Below, in pieces: positions 13,984-23,828 of a DNA stretch of 64,000 nucleotides. The translations under genes and the position numbers were made by a program. Within the stretch, counting starts at the first letter, position 1; the number at the start of each line of letters is the position of its first letter. The stretch comes from Oscillospiraceae bacterium. Lineage in GTDB: Bacteria; Bacillota; Clostridia; Oscillospirales; Acutalibacteraceae. The stretch lies in the NCBI GenBank assembly GCA_003538135.1, contig DPOR01000005.1, forward strand, positions 111,927 through 175,926, in the 5' to 3' direction. A model generated the notes under the pieces. That model saw only the letters and a program-made list of their open reading frames with translations. It had not been told where the DNA came from and did no database searches.

Positions 13984-15744
13984 TTGTCCGGGGAGTATTC
14001 CAGCCGCAACCGCAGGATGCTCAAAAAGCTCCTGCCCTACTATAAAAAATATTCGGGGCTCTTTGCCCTTGATATGTTCTGCTCCGCGCTGACTACCGTA
14101 TGCGAGATAGCTCTCCCGCTGATAGTTCGGCAGATAACCGACCGCGCGGCGCACGACATTCACGACCTGACGGCGGAGCTGATTATAAAAATCGTCGGCT
14201 TCTATATCCTGCTGCGCATTATCGACACCGCCGCCAACTACTATACGGCGTCGGGCGGGCATATCATGGGCGCAAGGATAGAGACGGATATGCGAAACGA
14301 CCTGTTCTCGCATCTTCAGGATATGTCCTACTCTTTCTACGACGACACGAAGATAGGCCAACTCATGTCGCGCATAACAAACGACCTGTTTGATATCACG
14401 GAGCTCTCTCACCACGGCCCCGAGAATGTGCTGATGACCGTGATAAAGATAATCGCGGGCTTCATTATGTTCGCGTCGATGAACATATGGCTTGCGGTCA
14501 TAGTCTTTTCGCTCTTGCCGCTTATGATGCTCCTGACCTCGCGCAGCCGCCGCAAGATGCGCGCCGCGTTCAAGCAGCAGAGGCGCGAGATAGGCGAGAT
14601 AAACGCGCGCACCGAGGATTCTCTGCTCGGCATAAGAGTTGTCAAGAGCTTTGCAAACGAGGATATCGAGCGCGAAAAATTCAACGAGGGCTCGCGCCGC
14701 TTCTTCAAGTCCAAGCAGAACGGCTACAGATACATGGCGATCTTTCATTGCACCGTCCGGCTCTGCGACGGGCTTATGTATATAGCGATAGTCGGCATAG
14801 GCGCGGCGTTCATGATGAAGGGCAAGACTACCGTAGGCGACTTCTCGGCGAGCCTGCTCATGGTCAGCACCCTGCTCTCGGCGATACGCACGATAGTCGA
14901 GTTCAGCGAGCAGTTTAACCGCGGCATGACCGGCATAGAGCGCTTCACCGAGATAATGGACGAGGTCAGCGACATAAAGGACAGCCCCGACGCAAAGCCC
15001 ATAGAGAACGTCAGGGGCGATATAGAATTCAGGAACGTCACATTTTCATATAAGGGCACGGATAAGAAAATCCTCTCCGACTTCTCCCTGCACATAGCTC
15101 CTGGCGAGAATGTCGCTCTGGTAGGGCCCTCCGGCGGCGGCAAAACTACGCTGTGCAATCTTATCCCCCGCTTCTACGATGTGGATTCGGGCTGCATCTT
15201 GCTCGACGGCACGGATATCCGCGACATAACCCTCGCTTCCCTGCGCTCGAATATAGGCACGGTTCAGCAGGATGTCTATATGTTCTCCGGCACGGTCAGG
15301 GAAAATATAGCCTACGGCTGCCCGGGAGCCGAAAACGAAGATATCACGGCGGCGGCCATGAGAGCCGGAGCGCATGAGTTTATAGAGGAGCTGCCCGAGG
15401 GGTACGACACCTATGTCGGCGAGCGCGGAGTCAAGCTCTCCGGCGGTCAGAAGCAGCGCATTTCGATAGCGCGCCTGTTTTTGAAGAACCCGCCGATAGT
15501 CATTCTCGACGAGGCGACGAGCGCGCTCGACAACGAGAGCGAGCGCCTTGTTCAGCAGTCGCTCGAAGCGCTCGCAAAGGGGCGCACGGTCATAACCATA
15601 GCACATCGTCTGACTACCATAAGAAACGCCTCGGAGATAGTCGTGCTCACGGAGGACGGCATAGCCGAGCAGGGCAGCCACCGCGAGCTTATGGCAAAAG
15701 GCGGCGTATACAGCGAGCTCTACAGCATGTATTCAATCGACTGA
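13984..15744 (+). CDS. ABC transporter, fused permease and ATPase (exporter type)
   Basis: About 587 aa. The type IV exporter membrane domain has six helices (residues about 15-310). The nucleotide-binding domain carries Walker A GPSGGGKT, Q-loop TVQQDVYMFSG, signature LSGGQKQR, Walker B VILDEATSALD and H-loop IAHRLTT. It resembles MdlB/MsbA-like half-transporters. TTG at 13984 has GAGGGG upstream and is preferred; an in-frame ATG at 13969 lacks a ribosome site. The gene is 24 nt upstream of fucU, so it is cotranscribed with fucose genes although exporters do not import sugars. Confidence 0.92.
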   Translation: MSGEYSSRNRRMLKKLLPYYKKYSGLFALDMFCSALTTVCEIALPLIVRQITDRAAHDIHDLTAELIIKIVGFYILLRIIDTAANYYTASGGHIMGARIETDMRNDLFSHLQDMSYSFYDDTKIGQLMSRITNDLFDITELSHHGPENVLMTVIKIIAGFIMFASMNIWLAVIVFSLLPLMMLLTSRSRRKMRAAFKQQRREIGEINARTEDSLLGIRVVKSFANEDIEREKFNEGSRRFFKSKQNGYRYMAIFHCTVRLCDGLMYIAIVGIGAAFMMKGKTTVGDFSASLLMVSTLLSAIRTIVEFSEQFNRGMTGIERFTEIMDEVSDIKDSPDAKPIENVRGDIEFRNVTFSYKGTDKKILSDFSLHIAPGENVALVGPSGGGKTTLCNLIPRFYDVDSGCILLDGTDIRDITLASLRSNIGTVQQDVYMFSGTVRENIAYGCPGAENEDITAAAMRAGAHEFIEELPEGYDTYVGERGVKLSGGQKQRISIARLFLKNPPIVILDEATSALDNESERLVQQSLEALAKGRTVITIAHRLTTIRNASEIVVLTEDGIAEQGSHRELMAKGGVYSELYSMYSID

Positions 15745-15768
15745 TTTTTCCGAAAGGACTGATATAAA

Positions 15769-16191
15769 ATGCTTAAAAATATTTCACCCGTTATCTCCCC
15801 CGAACTTCTCAAGATACTCATGGAGATGGGTCACGGCGACGAGATAGTTATCGGCGACGGCAACTTCCCGGCGGCGAGCATGGCTCAGCGCCTTGTCCGT
15901 CTCGACGGCCACGGAGTGCCCGAGGTGCTCGACGCGGTTCTCAGGCTCATGCCGCTCGACACCTATGTTGACGCACCCGTTGCGCTCATGGACAACAACG
16001 GCGACGGCGACCGCCCGGCTATTTGGGAAAAGTACGAGGAAACAGTCAAATCAAACGAGGGCGAGAAAAATATCGAGCTTATGGAGCGCTTCGCCTTCTA
16101 CGACAGAGCGAAAAAGGCCTACGCCGTCATAGCGACGGGCGAGACCGCGATATACGCAAATATCATACTGAAAAAGGGCGTTGTGAAATAA
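15769..16191 (+). CDS. fucU: L-fucose mutarotase (RbsD/FucU family)
   Basis: 140 aa, the usual FucU length. It interconverts alpha- and beta-L-fucose, supplying the anomer used by the isomerase. MLKNISPVISPELLKILMEM is followed by GHGDEIVIGDGNFPA, the conserved active-site stretch with the catalytic His/Asp. The C-terminal region YAVIATGETAIYANIILKKG is also typical. Second gene of the fucose operon; ribosome site AAAGGA upstream. Confidence 0.93.
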   Translation: MLKNISPVISPELLKILMEMGHGDEIVIGDGNFPAASMAQRLVRLDGHGVPEVLDAVLRLMPLDTYVDAPVALMDNNGDGDRPAIWEKYEETVKSNEGEKNIELMERFAFYDRAKKAYAVIATGETAIYANIILKKGVVK

Positions 16192-16209
16192 GACGGAGGA
16201 AAATCAAAA

Positions 16210-17676
16210 ATGGCAAAGAGAGTTTTGGCGTTCGACTTCGGCGCGTCGAGCGGGCGCGCGATAATCGGACATTTTGACGGGGAGAACATCCGCCTTGAGG
16301 AGGTTCACCGCTTCTCGAACGACCCCGTGAGCGTGAACGGCACGCTCTACTGGGATGTTCTGCGCCTGTTCTTCGAGATAAAGCAGGGGCTGACAAAGGC
16401 GAAGCTCGCCGGCGGCTTCGACAGCATAGGCATAGACACCTGGGGCGTTGACTTCGGGCTTTTGGATGAGTTCGGCTGCCTGCTCGAAAATCCCGTGCAT
16501 TACCGCGACGCGCGAACGAAGGGCATGATAGACGAGGTTTTCAAGACCGTTCCCCGCGAGGAACTCTATTCCCGCACGGGCATTCAGTTCATGGAGCTCA
16601 ACACACTCTTCCAGCTCTGCTCGCTCAAAAAATACCGTCCGCACATTCTCGCCAGGGCGGATAAGCTGCTGTTTATGCCCGACCTTTTCGCCTATATGCT
16701 CACGGGCAAAAAGCAGACCGAATATTCCATTGCCACGACCTCGCAGATGGTCGATATAAAGACAAAAGATTGGGCTTACGATATTCTTGACCGCCTCGGC
16801 ATACCCACGGGAATACTCACGCCCATTGTTCCGACGGGCACGGAAAACGGCGTGCTGAGCAAGGAGATCTGTGACGAACTGGGACTCGACCCCGTGAAGG
16901 TCGTCAGCGTCTGCGGACACGACACGCAGTCGGCGATAACCGCCGTTCCGTCGGAGCTTGACAGCTTCGCGTTTTTGAGCAGCGGCACTTGGTCGCTCTT
17001 CGGCACGGAGATACCCGCTCCCATAGTAAACGAGACCTCTCTCTCGATAAACATCACCAATGAGGGCGGCTACGGCGGCATGACCGGGCTGCTCAAGAAT
17101 ATAATCGGTCTCTGGCTCATTCAGGAGAGCCGCAGGCAGTGGAAGCGCGAGGGCGAGGAATACAGCTACGCCGATCTCGAGCGCATGGCGCTCTCGGCGG
17201 AGCCGTTCAAGTGCTTTATCGACCCCGACTCCCCCGAGTTCACGCCGCCCGGAGATATACCCGGCCGCGTGCGCGAATTCTGCCGCAGAACGGGTCAGTA
17301 TGTCCCGCAGACGGTGGGCGAGGTCATGCGCTGCATCTACGAGAGCCTTGCGATGAAATACCGCAGCACGTTCTCGATGATAAAAGAATGCACCGGCAGA
17401 GACTACAAGGACATCCACGTTATCGGCGGCGGCACGAAGGACACCCTGCTCTGCCAAATGACCGCAAACGCCTGCGATGTCCCCGTTAAGGCGGGACCGA
17501 TAGAGGCTACGGTGCTCGGAAATATCGCCGTTCAACTCCTGAGCTCGGGCGACATTCCGGATATCAAAAAGGCTCGCGAGATAATCTCGCGCAGCGAGGC
17601 ATTACGCGAATATGCTCCGTGCGACGCCGACGAGTGGGCGCGCGCATACGGGAGCTTTTTGAAAATAGCAAATTAA
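16210..17676 (+). CDS. FGGY-family sugar kinase, rhamnulokinase-like (probable L-fuculokinase)
   Basis: 488 aa. The actin-like N-terminal lobe starts [15 protein letters not shown], with the rhamnulokinase-type [12 protein letters not shown] and the loop VHYRDART. The C-terminal lobe has [11 protein letters not shown] and the adenosine motif [15 protein letters not shown]. By sequence it resembles RhaB, but it sits between fucU and fucI, so it most likely phosphorylates L-fuculose to L-fuculose 1-phosphate. No aldolase for that product is in the window. Spacing to its neighbours is 18 nt on each side. Confidence 0.9.
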   Translation: MAKRVLAFDFGASSGRAIIGHFDGENIRLEEVHRFSNDPVSVNGTLYWDVLRLFFEIKQGLTKAKLAGGFDSIGIDTWGVDFGLLDEFGCLLENPVHYRDARTKGMIDEVFKTVPREELYSRTGIQFMELNTLFQLCSLKKYRPHILARADKLLFMPDLFAYMLTGKKQTEYSIATTSQMVDIKTKDWAYDILDRLGIPTGILTPIVPTGTENGVLSKEICDELGLDPVKVVSVCGHDTQSAITAVPSELDSFAFLSSGTWSLFGTEIPAPIVNETSLSINITNEGGYGGMTGLLKNIIGLWLIQESRRQWKREGEEYSYADLERMALSAEPFKCFIDPDSPEFTPPGDIPGRVREFCRRTGQYVPQTVGEVMRCIYESLAMKYRSTFSMIKECTGRDYKDIHVIGGGTKDTLLCQMTANACDVPVKAGPIEATVLGNIAVQLLSSGDIPDIKKAREIISRSEALREYAPCDADEWARAYGSFLKIAN

Positions 17677-17693
17677 CCGAAAGGATGATAAGA

Positions 17694-19502
17694 ATGGCAA
17701 AAGCAAAGCTCGGAATCAGACCCATCATTGACGGCCGCTGGGGCGGAGTCAGAGAGAGTCTCGAGGAAAAGACGATGAGCATGGCGCTCGCCGCCAAAAA
17801 GCTCATCGAGGAAAACGTGTTCAACTCGGACGGCACTCCTTTTGAGTGCATCATCTCGCCCTGCACGATAGGAGGAGCCGCGGAGGCCGCGAAGTGCGCC
17901 GACTTCTTCTCGACTCAGAACGTCTGCGCCACGCTCTCCGTCACACCCTGCTGGTGCTACGGCAGCGAGACTATGGACCTCGATCCCCTGACAGTCAAGG
18001 CAGTCTGGGGCTTCAACGGCACCGAGCGCCCCGGCGCGGTCTATCTCGCGGCGGTTCTGGCGGCTCACGCGCAGAGAGGTCTGCCCGCGTTCTCCATCTA
18101 CGGCAAGGATGTTCAGGATGTCACCGACAACTCCATCCCCGACGACGTCGCGGAGAAGATACTCCGTTTCGCACGCTGCGCCGCGGCTGTCGGTCAGCTC
18201 AGAGGCAAGTCCTATGTCGGCATAGGCGCCGTCGCAATGGGCATTGCAGGCTCATACTGCGACGCCGATTTCTGGCAGGAGTATCTCGGCATACGCGCCG
18301 AGTGGGTCGACATGGTTGAAGTCACCCGCCGCGTCGAGCTGGGAATCTACGACCACGAGGAGTACGAGCGCGCTCTCAAGTGGGTAAAAGAGAACTGCCC
18401 CGAGGGCTTAGACAAGAACCCCGAAAATATCAGACACACCCCCGAGCAGAAGGAGAAGGAGTGGGAGTTCGTCGTCAAGATGACCCTCATCTGCCGCGAC
18501 ATCATGCTCGGCAACGATAAGCTCAACTCCGTCCGCCCCGTAGGCGCGGAGGCGGAGCACTCCGGCCCGAAGGACGGCTGGCACGAGGAGGCTCTCGGCC
18601 GCAACGCCATACTCGGCGGCTTCCAGGGTCAGCGCCAGTGGACGGACTTCATGCCCAACGGCGACTTCACCGAGGCTATTCTCAACACTACCTTTGACTG
18701 GAACGGCAAGAAAGAGCCGCTCACCTTCGCCACCGAGAACGACGGCCTCAACGGTCTGTCCATGCTCCTCGGAAAGCTCGTCACCGGCAGAGCGAGCCTG
18801 TTCGCCGACGTGCGCACATATTGGAGCCCCGACGCGGTTGAAAGAGTCTGCGGTATGCGCCCCGAGGGCGTTGCCAAGGACGGCTTCATCCATCTCATCA
18901 ACTCCGGCGCCGCCGCGCTCGACGCCACGGGCGTCTGCAAGGACAAGGACGGCAATGCCGTCATGAAGGAGTGGTGGAACGTCACCGACGAGGACATCAG
19001 CGCTATGCTCAAGGCTACCGACTGGTGCCCCGCAGACCTCGGATATTTCAGAGGCGGCGGATACTCCTCGCACTTCAAGACTCAGGCCGTCATGCCCATG
19101 ACGATGATAAGAGTCAACATCATCAAGGGTCTCGGCCCGGTGCTTCAGATAGCCGAGGGCTACACCGCCACCCTGCCCGACGAGATACACAACAAGCTCG
19201 ACAAGCGCACCGACCCGACCTGGCCGACCACCTGGTTTGCTCCGAGACTCACCGGCAAGGGCGCGTTCAGGGATGTCTACTCCGTCATGGCAAACTGGGG
19301 CGCGAACCACGGCGCCATCAGCTACGGCCACATCGGCAAGGATCTTATCACGTTGGCGAGTATGCTCAGAATCCCCGTTGCGATGCACAACGTCGCCGAC
19401 GAGGACATCTACCGCCCGCACGCCTGGTCCGCATTCGGCACGAAGGATCTCGAGAGCGCGGACTACAGAGCCTGCGCCGCCTACGGCCCGCTGTATAAGT
19501 AA
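17694..19502 (+). CDS. fucI: L-fucose isomerase
   Basis: 602 aa. Converts L-fucose to L-fuculose using Mn2+ in the cytoplasm. The start [20 protein letters not shown] and motifs [37 protein letters not shown] and [15 protein letters not shown] match FucI. The ATG at 17694 has AAAGGATG upstream and starts 18 nt after the kinase stop. It is the last gene of the operon, followed by a terminator. Indicates growth on host- or plant-derived fucose. Confidence 0.96.
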   Translation: MAKAKLGIRPIIDGRWGGVRESLEEKTMSMALAAKKLIEENVFNSDGTPFECIISPCTIGGAAEAAKCADFFSTQNVCATLSVTPCWCYGSETMDLDPLTVKAVWGFNGTERPGAVYLAAVLAAHAQRGLPAFSIYGKDVQDVTDNSIPDDVAEKILRFARCAAAVGQLRGKSYVGIGAVAMGIAGSYCDADFWQEYLGIRAEWVDMVEVTRRVELGIYDHEEYERALKWVKENCPEGLDKNPENIRHTPEQKEKEWEFVVKMTLICRDIMLGNDKLNSVRPVGAEAEHSGPKDGWHEEALGRNAILGGFQGQRQWTDFMPNGDFTEAILNTTFDWNGKKEPLTFATENDGLNGLSMLLGKLVTGRASLFADVRTYWSPDAVERVCGMRPEGVAKDGFIHLINSGAAALDATGVCKDKDGNAVMKEWWNVTDEDISAMLKATDWCPADLGYFRGGGYSSHFKTQAVMPMTMIRVNIIKGLGPVLQIAEGYTATLPDEIHNKLDKRTDPTWPTTWFAPRLTGKGAFRDVYSVMANWGANHGAISYGHIGKDLITLASMLRIPVAMHNVADEDIYRPHAWSAFGTKDLESADYRACAAYGPLYK

Positions 19503-19517
19503 GATGAAAATAAAAAG

Positions 19518-19547
19518 TTCCGTCCGGGAGACCGGGCGGAATTTTTT
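19518..19547 (+). terminator. Terminator of the fucose operon
   Basis: TTCCGTCCGGGAGACCGGGCGGAA forms a stem of about 10 bp and is followed by TTTTTTG. Confidence 0.9.
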
Positions 19548-19570
19548 GTGTTATCCTTAAAAACCGTGTC

Positions 19571-19671
19571 AAGGCCTTGCGTGCTCAGGGTTCGAATCCC
19601 TTGAAAATAAAAAGAACGGAAGCAACACCTGCAGTATCGCTTCCGTTCTTGGCGCGCTGCAAGGGATACAG
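19571..19671. repeat. Duplicated tRNA-Arg 3'-end plus terminator (copy 1, without the tRNA)
   Basis: Contains CAGGGTTCGAATCCCTTGAA, a GAACGGAAGC...GCTTCCGTTC terminator hairpin, then GGCGCGCTGCAAGGGAT, the 3' end of the tRNA on the minus strand. The same block, nearly identical, stands at 19787-19870 joined to the intact tRNA-Arg. In copy 1 the tRNA stops after about 20 nt and unrelated sequence follows. Confidence 0.8.
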
Positions 19672-19741
19672 TCGGCTGCGCCGCCTTGCGTGCTCGGCGA
19701 CCGCTGCTGCGCAGCAGTACCCGCCTCACACTTCGCGGCTA

Positions 19742-19764
19742 AAAACAGTCCGCCGGACTGTTTT
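19742..19764. repeat. Perfect palindrome between the two tRNA-end copies
   Basis: AAAACAGTCCG and CGGACTGTTTT pair around a single central C, with TTCTCAACGCCGCTCA alongside. It could form a bidirectional terminator-like hairpin. Confidence 0.65.
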
Positions 19765-19786
19765 CTCAACGCCGCTCACCCTCTCA

Positions 19787-19850
19787 GGGTTCGAATCCCT
19801 TGAAAATAAAAAAAGAACGGAAGCAACACCTGCGGTATTGCTTCCGTTCT
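19787..19850 (-). terminator. Terminator of tRNA-Arg (copy 2 of the repeat)
   Basis: On the minus strand GAACGGAAGCAATACC and the matching GGTGTTGCTTCCGTTC type stem are followed by TTTTTTTATTTTC, directly after the encoded CCA. Confidence 0.85.
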
Positions 19851-19927
19851 TGGCGCGCTGCAAGGGATTCGAACCCCTGACCTTTTGGTTCGTAGCCAAA
19901 CACTCTATCCAACTGAGCTAGCAGCGC
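19851..19927 (-). tRNA. tRNA-Arg (anticodon ACG)
   Basis: 77 nt including an encoded CCA. Acceptor GCGCTGC/GCAGCGC, D-arm GCTCAGTTGGATAGAGT, anticodon arm TTTGG-CTACGAA-CCAAA, T-arm GGGGTTCGAATCCC. Its 3' end and terminator are duplicated about 200 bp downstream. Confidence 0.96.
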
Positions 19928-20073
19928 ATCTGATTGCCATAGTATATTAGCACAACGCGGCGCAAAAATCAACCGTTATTTTAAAAAATTTTTATTTTTC
20001 TCTTTCGTCGGCCGTCTCCCGCGCGGGACAAAAAATTGCGCCCGTTTTCCGCCTCTGTTTTTTGAATTTTTTT

Positions 20074-20096
20074 TAGCTATTACATTGTAATCGCTA
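20074..20096. promoter_or_regulatory. Operator-like inverted repeat over the -35 region
   Basis: TAGCTATTAC and GTAATCGCTA are inverted copies with one mismatch, separated by ATT. The repeat covers the -35 hexamer TTGTAA (20085-20090) of the kinase promoter, the typical position for a dimeric repressor. No regulator gene is adjacent. Confidence 0.78.
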
Positions 20097-20113
20097 AATT
20101 TTTGCTATATAAT
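20085..20113 (+). promoter_or_regulatory. Promoter of the second FGGY kinase gene
   Basis: TTGTAA (20085-20090), 17-nt spacer, TATAAT (20108-20113), about 60 nt before the gene start. Confidence 0.78.
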
Positions 20114-20181
20114 TAAGTGGATAGACAGATTGGGGCTTTGTTTGCATTTGTTTGCAAAAGCCGCGAAGGGAGATTATTATA

Positions 20182-21783
20182 ATGCGAGACAGAACATACG
20201 TTTTATCATACGACATAGGCACAACGGGCGTCAAAACCTGCCTTTTCGAGGTCGAGGACGAGATTACTCTGGTAGCCGCGGAGATGGAGGGCTATTCCCT
20301 GACCGTCTATCCGGACGGAGGCGCGGAGCAGGATCCCGATGAGTGGTGGAGCGCGATGTGCAACACCACAAAGAGGCTCATGAACTCAACGAGCGTCAGC
20401 ACCTCGGAGATAGCCGGCATTTCCTTCTGCTCCCAGATGCAGGGGCTTGTGCTCGTCGACAAAGACGGCGTTCCCGTCCGCATGGCGATGAGCTACATGG
20501 ATCAGCGCGCCAAAAAGCAGATAAAGGAGCTCATGGCCTACGGTCCGCAGATAGCGGGCGCCAATATTCCCAAGCTGCTCAAATCTCTTCAGATAACCGG
20601 CGCGGTGTCCGCGAGCGTCAAGGACCCCGTCTACAAATATAAATGGGTCGAGGAGAACGAGCCCGAGAACTTCGCCCGTACCTATAAGTGGCTCGACGTC
20701 AAGGAATACGTCATTTGCCGCATGACCGGCAAGTTTATCATGACCCGCGACTCGGCCTTCGGCACTCTGCTCTACGATGTCCGCAAGGGCAGAGAGGGCT
20801 GGAGCTCCGAGATGCTCAAGATGTTCAACGTCAAGCCCGAGCACATGGCTGACATAATCGACTCCACCGCCCTCGTCGGCGGACTGACCGAAAGAGCGGC
20901 GGGCGAGCTCGGACTTTGCGAGGGCACTCCCGTATTCGGCGGCGGCGGCGACGCCTCTCTCATAGGCGTAGGCGCGGGCGCGGTCGGCCTGGGCGACACG
21001 CATATATATTGCGGCACCTCCGGCTGGGTCAACACAGTCGTTGACAAGAACATCGTCGACACAAACGCCATGATAGCCGCCATAGTCGGCGCGCAGAACG
21101 GCAGACTCAACTACTTCGCCGAGCTCGAGACTGCGGGCAAATGCCTCGAGTGGGTCAAGGATCACCTCGTGCTCGACGAAATTGACATCTTCCTGGAAAA
21201 GACCGACGTCGCCTCCTCGAAGGAGTCCATATACACGAGCCTCTACGACTATATGTCCCATGTCATAAACAAAATCCCCGCAGGCAGCGGCGGAGTTATC
21301 TTCACCCCGTGGCTGCACGGCAACCGCTGTCCGTTCGAGGACCCGAACGCGCGCGGAATGTTCTTCAATATCAGCCTCGAGACAAGCAAGACTGAGCTTC
21401 TCCGCTCCGTTGTCGAGGGCACCTGTATGCACCTGCGCTGGTTCCTCGAGACTCAGGACAAGAAGGTAAAGACCTCCGACACCATCCGCTTTGTCGGCGG
21501 CGGCGCTCTCTCGGACGTCACCAGCCAGATTCTCGCGGACTGCACGGGCAGAACGATAGAGGTCGTGGCGAGCCCGCAGAACGTCGGCTCGGTCGGCGCG
21601 GCGGTCATCTCCGCGGTGGGTCTCGGCAGAATAGGCAGCATAGAGGAAGCAAAGAAGCTCATTCCCGCGAAGAAAACCTTTATCCCGAACCCCGCCAACA
21701 AGCCCGCATACGACAAGAACTTTGCCGTCTTTAAGAACCTCTACAAGAACAACAAGGATAATTTTGCGGCGCTCAACGGCTGA
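20182..21783 (+). CDS. FGGY-family carbohydrate kinase, xylulokinase-like (533 aa)
   Basis: The N-terminal ATPase lobe begins YVLSYDIGTTGVKTCLFEVE, with GISFCSQMQGLVLVD and YMDQRAKKQ as in xylulokinase/gluconokinase-type FGGY enzymes. The C-terminal lobe has GGGGDASLIGVGAG, IYCGTSGWVNT and the adenosine motif RFVGGGALSDVTSQI. The substrate is not predictable: the family covers pentuloses, polyols and others. The ATG at 20182 has GAAGGGAG upstream. It has its own promoter with an operator-like palindrome, independent of the fucose operon. Confidence 0.88.
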   Translation: MRDRTYVLSYDIGTTGVKTCLFEVEDEITLVAAEMEGYSLTVYPDGGAEQDPDEWWSAMCNTTKRLMNSTSVSTSEIAGISFCSQMQGLVLVDKDGVPVRMAMSYMDQRAKKQIKELMAYGPQIAGANIPKLLKSLQITGAVSASVKDPVYKYKWVEENEPENFARTYKWLDVKEYVICRMTGKFIMTRDSAFGTLLYDVRKGREGWSSEMLKMFNVKPEHMADIIDSTALVGGLTERAAGELGLCEGTPVFGGGGDASLIGVGAGAVGLGDTHIYCGTSGWVNTVVDKNIVDTNAMIAAIVGAQNGRLNYFAELETAGKCLEWVKDHLVLDEIDIFLEKTDVASSKESIYTSLYDYMSHVINKIPAGSGGVIFTPWLHGNRCPFEDPNARGMFFNISLETSKTELLRSVVEGTCMHLRWFLETQDKKVKTSDTIRFVGGGALSDVTSQILADCTGRTIEVVASPQNVGSVGAAVISAVGLGRIGSIEEAKKLIPAKKTFIPNPANKPAYDKNFAVFKNLYKNNKDNFAALNG

Positions 21784-21834
21784 CGGACGGTTCAACCCGA
21801 CTTTTTGTGTCAATCATATCTTTCGATTCCGCTC

Positions 21835-21863
21835 TTGAAAAAGTGCAGCACCCTGTGTTATAC
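21835..21863 (+). promoter_or_regulatory. Promoter of the lipoprotein gene
   Basis: TTGAAA (21835-21840), 17-nt spacer, TTATAC (21858-21863). Confidence 0.68.
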
Positions 21864-21916
21864 TGAAATGTGTGTAACGATTCCGGTCGACTGAGACGAA
21901 AGGAAGGTCTTAAAAA

Positions 21917-22585
21917 ATGAAGAAAATTATCACGGCTCTGCTTATCTGTATGCTCGCGGCAGTCTGCCTCTTCACCGGCTGCTCGAAGGCCAAGGGACTC
22001 AAGGTAAAAGACAGCAGCGGAAACGACCGCGTGCTCGTGACCGACGAAAACGGCGGCCCCATTTATGACGAAGCGGGCAACATAGTCATAGTCGAAACCG
22101 ACGAAAAGGGCAATGCGAAGAAGGACGAAAAGGGCGAACAGGTCACAAACGCCGTCTCGCTCAAGAACCTTCTCGTTTCGGGCGACAAGGCCTATTGCAA
22201 ATATTTTACTTTCACAAAACCCTCCGGCTACGAGATGACGGTTGTCGGCTCTTCGATAACCCTCGTAAAAGGCAAAGAGACTATTGATATAATCTACGAC
22301 ACGGAAAAGAGCGTCGATGACAAGCTCTCCGACATCAGCGATGTCATAATCGCTCTCAAGGAGCAGGGCTTCAATCCCGAGGTCAAGGATGAGGTCAAGA
22401 CTCTCTGCGGCCAGGAAGCAAAAGTTACCGAGATAAAGATTTCCGGAAACGGCAACGAGGCGTTTATCGCCTCCGCCGTCTTTGAGAGAAACGGCGTAAC
22501 TTACGCCTGCACCTACAAAACCTCCAAGGTCGGTGCAAGCACCGGAGAGTTTGAATCAATTGTCAACTCTATTTCGTTTAGATAA
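21917..22585 (+). CDS. Hypothetical lipoprotein (222 aa)
   Basis: Signal peptide MKKIITALLICMLAAVCLFT followed by lipobox FTGC. A short repetitive, charged linker comes next (VTDENGGPIYDEAGNIVIVE, DEKGNAKKDEKGEQ). A C-terminal alpha/beta domain (about 85-222) contains FTKPSGYEMTVVGSSITLVK and FERNGVTYACTYKTSK, resembling small PsbP-like or DUF-type extracytoplasmic domains. GGAAGG ribosome site. It precedes mreB by 42 nt, so it may be cotranscribed with the cell-shape genes. Family uncertain. Confidence 0.72.
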   Translation: MKKIITALLICMLAAVCLFTGCSKAKGLKVKDSSGNDRVLVTDENGGPIYDEAGNIVIVETDEKGNAKKDEKGEQVTNAVSLKNLLVSGDKAYCKYFTFTKPSGYEMTVVGSSITLVKGKETIDIIYDTEKSVDDKLSDISDVIIALKEQGFNPEVKDEVKTLCGQEAKVTEIKISGNGNEAFIASAVFERNGVTYACTYKTSKVGASTGEFESIVNSISFR

Positions 22586-22627
22586 AGGCAATAATTAAAG
22601 TATTCTGACTGTTGAAAGGAGAACAGT

Positions 22628-23620
22628 ATGTTATTTTCACTTGATATCGGTATCGATTTGGGTACCGCCAACACTCTTGTTTTCGTAAAGGGCAAGGGCA
22701 TCGTCATCAGAGAGCCCTCCGTTGTTGCGGTCGACCAGAAGTACAACCCGCCCAGAGTTGTCGCCGTAGGCACGGAGGCTAAAGAGATGATCGGCAGAAC
22801 TCCCGGCTCCATAACCGCAGTCCGTCCCCTCAAGGACGGCGTTATCGCCGACTTCGACATCACGGCGGATATGCTCAAGGCTTTCATAAAGAAGGTCGCA
22901 AAAAACGCTCCGCTTGCAAAGGTCCGCGTTATGATCTGCATCCCCTCGGGCGTTACGGGCGTTGAGAGAAACGCCGTCAACGACGCTGCGAGAAGCGCGG
23001 GCGCGAAATATGTCAGCCTCATAGAGGAGCCCATGGCGGCGGCCATCGGCGCGGGTCTCCCCGTCTCCGAGCCCACCGGAAGCATGGTCGTCGATATCGG
23101 CGGCGGCACGAGCGAGGTTGCCGTTATCTCCCTGGGCGACGTCGTTACCTCGAACTCCGCAAGAGTCGCGGGCGATAACTTCGATGAGTCCATAATCAGC
23201 TATATCAAGAAAAAATATAACCTGCTTATCGGCGAGAGAACCGCCGAGGATATCAAGATAAAAATCGGCTCCGCCTATCCCTATGAGGGCGAGGGCGCGA
23301 TGAACATCAAGGGCCGCAACCTCATGGACGGCCTGCCGAAGAATATCGAGATTTCCGCGGAGGAGATAAGAGAGGCTCTCTCCGACTCCGTCAATCAGAT
23401 TCTCGACGTCATCAAGGCAACCCTTGAAAAGACTCCCCCCGAGCTCGCCGCCGATATTATCGACCACGGCATCATGCTCACCGGCGGCGGCGCTCTGCTC
23501 AGAGGGCTTGACAAGCTCATCGCCGCCGAGACCCGCATCCCTGTGCTTGTCGCGGAGAGCCCGCTCGACTGCGTTGTTGACGGAACAGGCATCTGCCTTG
23601 AGCATCCGCTCAATAAATAA
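22628..23620 (+). CDS. mreB: Rod-shape-determining protein MreB
   Basis: 330 aa bacterial actin that forms membrane-bound filaments guiding lateral wall synthesis. Motifs: [17 protein letters not shown] (phosphate 1), [14 protein letters not shown] (connect 1), [17 protein letters not shown] (phosphate 2) and [17 protein letters not shown] (adenosine). It is the first of mreB-mreC-mreD-mrdA-minD, implying a rod-shaped cell. A 208-nt gap separates it from mreC; this gap holds a GC-rich inverted repeat but no clear promoter. Confidence 0.96.
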   Translation: MLFSLDIGIDLGTANTLVFVKGKGIVIREPSVVAVDQKYNPPRVVAVGTEAKEMIGRTPGSITAVRPLKDGVIADFDITADMLKAFIKKVAKNAPLAKVRVMICIPSGVTGVERNAVNDAARSAGAKYVSLIEEPMAAAIGAGLPVSEPTGSMVVDIGGGTSEVAVISLGDVVTSNSARVAGDNFDESIISYIKKKYNLLIGERTAEDIKIKIGSAYPYEGEGAMNIKGRNLMDGLPKNIEISAEEIREALSDSVNQILDVIKATLEKTPPELAADIIDHGIMLTGGGALLRGLDKLIAAETRIPVLVAESPLDCVVDGTGICLEHPLNK

Positions 23621-23828
23621 AAGCCTTTCGCGGGTCGCTCTGCTCTCCGCAGACGGCCCGCGTTCTCGCAGGCTTACAAAAACTATGTGGCGCAGCGTTT
23701 TTCTGCTTTTCTGCATATTTTTTGCAAGTCCGCGGGATTTTTTGCGTTGTACAGAGGTGCTTTTATGCCGCGTTTAAACGCAAAAATCAATATCCCCCAC
23801 CCTTCTTCCATGCAAAGGAGAGACGAAA

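Noticed and set aside
13807..14748. Long minus-strand open frame extending the LytTR regulator upstream to 552 aa
   Set aside because: It runs through a good promoter and antisense to the ABC transporter; the receiver domain starts properly at 13806.
16210..17676. Naming the kinase rhaB
   Set aside because: Sequence resembles rhamnulokinase, but the neighbours are fucU and fucI, so no symbol is assigned.
18408..19421. Long minus-strand open frame inside fucI
   Set aside because: Shadow of a GC-rich real gene; no ribosome site and no protein-family features.
20386..21813. 475-codon minus-strand open frame over the FGGY kinase
   Set aside because: Shadow of the kinase codons; no start context.
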